From NCBI GenBank assembly GCA_019321725.1, contig CM033118.1, forward strand, positions 14,596,071 through 14,660,070: a stretch of 64,000 bases of DNA. Reading direction: 5' to 3'. The translations under genes were made by a program, and so were the position numbers. Positions within the stretch are counted from its first letter, which is position 1; every line of letters starts with the position of its first letter. The DNA comes from Paulownia fortunei (lineage: Eukaryota; Streptophyta; Magnoliopsida; Lamiales; Paulowniaceae). Shown here one piece after another: positions 59,818-64,000 of this stretch. Below the pieces are notes generated by a model. It saw only the letters and a list, made by a program, of their open reading frames with translations, was not told the DNA's origin and searched no databases.

Positions 59818-62266
59818 TGATAAGTGCATGTTTCTATATATTTTTTATACTAATTCCTTTACATTTTTCTTACTTTGTTTTTATTAATATCATATTTTTA
59901 TTAATGTTTTTTATTTTATAGGAATTTGAGAATCAATAGATAAAAAGAGATCAAAAGGAGCCAAAGTGAAACCAAATAAGACGATACATTTCGTGAGCAA
60001 ATTGGAAGATAATCTTTCATTGGATCAAATAAGAATCATAATTACAAGAAAAAGGCTATTTTTGGATAAGTCCATAATGTGTGGATCAAAATATATGTAA
60101 TAAATCACTTAGACTTTGTAAGTAAATATTGGGCTTGCATTAAATTCAAAATCAACATGTTCCCATACTTGAGCAATTTTTGTATTTTAGCTATAAATTT
60201 ATGCTCAAAAGCCGTTTTCACTTGAATCTTGATCCATTGAAAAGATAAGATAGAGGGCTACAACTTTGATGCTGGAAGCTCAGCACAAATCATCTTGATA
60301 AAAACAAAAACATTTGTCCAATTGTCTGCATTGGAAGGAACCATCCTGTGTAAACACATCTCCTTAAATCAAGCATAAATTTCTCCCTCACAATTAAAAT
60401 CAAGTGAATCAAGCTGTAAAAAGAAACTAACACATAGTTCTACAACTTTGTAGAATACCATAATAGCTAAGTCAGCCGTTAAAAAAGGGAAAAAACAATC
60501 AAAATATGTGGGTTGGTTGATTGGAAGATTTTCAGCATGTGACAACCCCTTGGTATTTTAGACATAACATGTGTCTCACATGGTGGAATGATGTGATTCA
60601 GGTTGGAAAATAATGCTGATAGACAAAGCCACAAATGCCCTACCTAAGCTTGAGTTTGATACTCCTCCTCATACTCTTGACACTCCTCATCAACATAAAA
60701 CTATTGAAATGACCTAAAATTATAGAACGTTGAAGGGGTTAGTTGCCCCTAATTTGGAGAACCAACCGCTTTGCATCATATATCCCAATCTTGAAGTGGG
60801 CTTCAAACTTAAATCAGGTATGATCCATCTTCTTCCTACTTTCCATGGCTTTATCGGAGAGGACCCAAACAACTATCTCAAGGAATTCCATGTGGTTGAT
60901 TCAAGCATGAAACCGACTGGTATTTCAGAAGAACACATCAATCTCATAGCCTTTCCATTCTCATTGGAGGATTTGGCTAAAAAATAGCTCTACTACTTAC
61001 CTTCCGATACTGTTACCATATGGAACGAGATAAGGAAACTCTTTTTAGAGAAATATTTCCCTATATCCAATGGAGAATTCGAAAAGAAATTTATGGAATC
61101 CAGCAATACAATGGAGAATCTCTTTATGTTTATTAGGAGAGTTTTAAAAAATTATGTGCTAGTTGCCCCCATCACCAGATAAGTGACCAACTTTTTATAC
61201 AATATTTTTATGAGGGACTAATGCCTATGGATAGAAGTATGATTGATGCTACTAGTGGGGAGCACTAGTTGATAAAACACCGAATGCAGTAAGAAACTTG
61301 ATTGCAATTATGGCCGCCAACTCCCAATAATTGGTAACCCATAATGATCCACCACCACCACCACTAAAGAACATTAATGAGGTAAGTACTTCTACTCTTG
61401 AATAAAAAAAATCACATCTTACCTCTCTTGCACAATAATTGGCTATAGGACAATAGGTTAAAGCATGTGGAGTTTGTTACATGATGGGATATCCTACTGA
61501 TATGTGCCCAACCCTTTAAGAAAGCACAATTGAGCAAGAAAATGTAGTTGGTGGTTATTCAGGGCAAGCAAATAGAGATACAATCCTTATTTCAATACTT
61601 ACAATGAGGGATGGAAGTATCATCTAAATTTAAGGTATGGAAACCAACAACAAACTACTCTATTTTATGTGTTTAATTGTCTACTATAGTACTTTCAGTT
61701 AAAGGTGCAACCATCATATCAACCTTACCCACCGCCAGCTCCACAACAAGTGGGTACATCTCTGGAAGTTCTTGTTAAAACTTTTGCTACTAATATCATT
61801 CATTTCCAGCATACAACATAAGCTTATCTCTAATATATTGAGAATTAAGTGGGGTAAATGGCTACTAGACTAAGTAGATTGGAAGCTCAAAGATCGGGCA
61901 AGCTACCTTCTCAATCCATGGTGAATCCTAAGGAAAATGCAAGTGTCATGACTCTTAGGATAGGAAAGTAGTTGGAGTCACCCACCTTGCCCACAAAAGA
62001 CACATCCAAAGATGTAGAGAAAGACGAGACAAGAAGTACCACTTCTCGCCTAGTGGACCATCGTCTTCTTACCCAACCACCACTCACGTCTGAGGAGAAT
62101 CCAAAGTCAGTAACTACTCTTAAACCTCTCTCTCGTCTTATGCAACACCTTTACCTTTTCCTAATAGGTTAGAAAGATCTAAGAAAGAGGAGCAAGAAAA
62201 GGAGATCTTTGAGACCTTTCAGAATGTAGATGTGAACATCCTCCTTCTTGATACCATCAAGCAAGT
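59818..62266 (+). mobile_element. Athila-type Gypsy element fragment (LTR part plus gag)
   Basis: Begins TGATAAGTGCATGTTTC in the Tat pol, with a start like the Athila-type solo LTR at 32099. Only about 0.8 kb of LTR-like sequence is present before gag, with no typical LTR end or primer site, so the LTR end and leader appear deleted. Gag follows from about 60650 until the insertion at 62267. The left flank is ATGAC; the matching copy is not in the window. Confidence 0.7.
60680..62266 (+). pseudogene. Athila-type gag, decayed
   Basis: The first 85 codons are open (60730-60987): LVAPNLENQPLCIIYPNLEV, HLLPTFHGFIGEDPNNYLKE and SSMKPTGISEEHINLIAFPF, the conserved N-terminal Athila gag region. After a stop the frame resumes with LYYLPSDTVTIWNEIRKLFL and EKYFP. 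Further on are CGVCYMMGYPTDMCPTL (zinc-knuckle-like) and, at about 61905, KLPSQSMVNPKENASVMTL spread over broken frames. The last readable part, near 62240, precedes an insertion. It encoded the capsid protein of a retroelement and is non-functional. Confidence 0.8.
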
Positions 62267-64000
62267 TGTAACACCCCCATTACTACACAACTAGATATAT
62301 ATTATAATTTAACATGATAGAACCTGTGTGCATGCATGGAATATTTTTTTTTGTAACACTTTAAGAAAAGATAAATCACTTCTTACATGCACAACCCTAT
62401 TTAAAATACTTTATAACACATGTCATGTATATAGCAGGATCGGTATTTATATAAAAGCACAACACCCACAACGACCCAATATTTACATACTTATTTACAG
62501 TAAAGTTTTAAAAGTGAAATATAGTACCAGTCTAAAAATATAATACAACAGACTCAAAATATAACAAGCCAACAAAATAGCCAACAGGTCGTCATCCATG
62601 TACACACTCTCTCAGACACCTGCAGGAGCTCCAACCTCCGCCCAGCCAATAAAAGATGCTTCAGGTATCGTCGTACTTACCTACAATGCATAAACTATAT
62701 GAGCTAATGCTCAGCAAGTAAAGATTATGCATGTCAAAGAATAATCCACAATATCAAGTCATGCAACTCAAAATGCTATGCTCACAATGCAATTTTATGC
62801 ATCAAAATATTTCTCTCAAAATCATTTCTTTCTTGGGCCCCTGACCAACGCTACTATCCCATGCACCGGAAAAGAGCTCTGTATACCGCCATAATCCAAT
62901 GGCCAATAATCATATAAGCATGCAAATCCATGCATACTCATACGCATGCAAATCCATGCACGCGAACCTGCAAATCCATGCATAACACCATGCAAATCCA
63001 TGCATGCTTCGGTGCACTAGTAGTGGTCAACAAAATATTTTTCTTTCTCTGAATCATGCCGTGCAATGCAAGATTTATCACAATAATCATATAAGCATGC
63101 AAATCCATGCATAACACCATGCAAATCCATGCATGCACGTGCTAATGACAATGCCCATGTATGTATGCTCAATGGAAAGCCCTCTACTATGCATATATGA
63201 TTTATGATATTACATGTAATTCACACATCTACTATATCTATGCATTGTGGTTGCAAATGAATCTTTACTTACCTTTCACTTGTTTGGTGGCTTAGTCTAA
63301 ATTTGTTTAGTATTCCTCTCCAACCTTAGATGTAAAATAGCCTTTAATGTTACCCAACATCAAGCACCATTCCCAATTTGGCAAGTTGAAAGCACAAAAT
63401 CTCATACTAGACCTTAAACACCAAGCTATAAGCTAACAATTAAGCTTTCACAAACTAGAACCCAATATAGCCCCTCAAATACCTCAATTTCTCATCTTAA
63501 ATGCATGTAAACATCATGTAATTGAAGTATTATAAATCTAATAGCATGTACCTAATTGTTAACACTCAATAGCAACATATCAAGGTTGAAACATGCTAAG
63601 TGATCAAATGTGGCAGATTCATATTTTCATATTTTCTTGCTGTCAAGTTTAGTTGCATGATAATTTTAACATCCCTAAGCATATCCAATCACTCCCAAAT
63701 TTTTACCACACTTAGATAACATGTATATAAATGTAACCATATCATATAATTGCTAAAAATCACGGATATAGCTTCCCAAGTTCAGCTCTCTTCACAACAT
63801 ACTGAAACAGATTGTTTCCTACCGTGACAGTTTTGCACACTTCATGACATTAATGGTTTTAGCAGTATTTAAGTATATTCAATCACTCCAACATTTTCAC
63901 CATACTTAGATAACATATATAAGGAGACAACCAGGTCATAATATTACCAAAAATAATGGATTTAGCTCCCTTAATTCAGTTTCCTTCACAGCACACCAAA
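62267..64000 (-). mobile_element. Tekay-type Gypsy LTR, minus strand, runs off the window
   Basis: TGTAACACCCCCATTACTAC at 62267 is the reverse complement of a Tekay LTR end, and sequence follows the LTR family in reverse to the window end, reaching the part matching about 45733 in the 3' LTR at 44533-47384. About 1.2 kb of LTR remains beyond the edge. The left flank is CAAGT (62262-62266). Whether it is a solo LTR or the 3' LTR of a full element cannot be told here; on the left no polypurine tract or primer site is seen, so the outer LTR edge faces left. Confidence 0.85.
62915..63140 (-). repeat. Cluster of CATGCAAATCCATGCA motifs inside the LTR
   Basis: At least seven copies of GCAAATCCATGCA or close variants occur at about 62919-63008 and again at 63095-63134, separated by LTR sequence. 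The CATGCAAATCCATGCA unit is partly self-complementary. The second cluster follows a repeated CAATAATCATATAAGCATGC, so the block has been duplicated in this copy relative to the LTR at 44533-47384. Confidence 0.75.

Noticed and set aside
1..64000. tRNA, rRNA or snRNA genes
   Set aside because: No cloverleaf with A and B boxes, no rDNA core and no snRNA promoter elements were recognised; the tRNA-related sequence at 22305 is a retroelement primer site.

Overview
The window looks like pericentromeric or knob-like DNA of a eudicot plant. It holds an AT-rich satellite array, nested LTR retrotransposons of typical plant lineages (Copia; Gypsy of the Tekay, Athila and Tat types) and one intron-rich plant gene, a NACK1/HINKEL-type cytokinesis kinesin. 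The species cannot be fixed from the sequence.

Layout. 1-21318: uninterrupted tandem satellite, monomer about 190-205 bp, organised in 4-monomer (about 0.8 kb) and 7-monomer (about 1.4 kb) higher-order units; no gene. 21319-25825: Copia fragments on the minus strand (leader, 5' LTR with a tRNA-Met-type primer site, a gag fragment) and a CACTA-like element end. 25826-37440: one old minus-strand Copia element (3' LTR, RNase H, reverse transcriptase, integrase, protease in minus-strand order) split by three solo LTRs of different families, each flanked by a 5-bp target duplication (one exact, two with one mismatch). 38347-47384: a young Tekay-type Gypsy element with exact GAACC duplications; its 5' LTR is fused directly to the protease region because the primer site and gag are gone. 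47385-48100: kinesin promoter region with a telobox, a Stowaway-like MITE and a mitosis-specific activator (MSA)-like site. 48100-55050: the NACK1 gene, 14 coding exons plus a 5' UTR intron, about 962 residues, apparently intact. 55054-55900: duplicated 3' flank. 55960-59817: Tat-type Gypsy element. 59818-62266: Athila-type element inserted in the Tat pol. 62267-64000: minus-strand Tekay-type LTR inserted in the Athila gag and running off the window.

The only functional cellular gene I can support is NACK1. It would act with a MAPKKK of the NPK1/ANP type at the phragmoplast equator to expand the cell plate. Everything else is repeat DNA. The features most worth following are the satellite, with its higher-order structure, recurrent CACGTG palindromes and overlapping splice-acceptor/donor-like motif, and the survival of an apparently intact mitotic gene between decaying retroelements.
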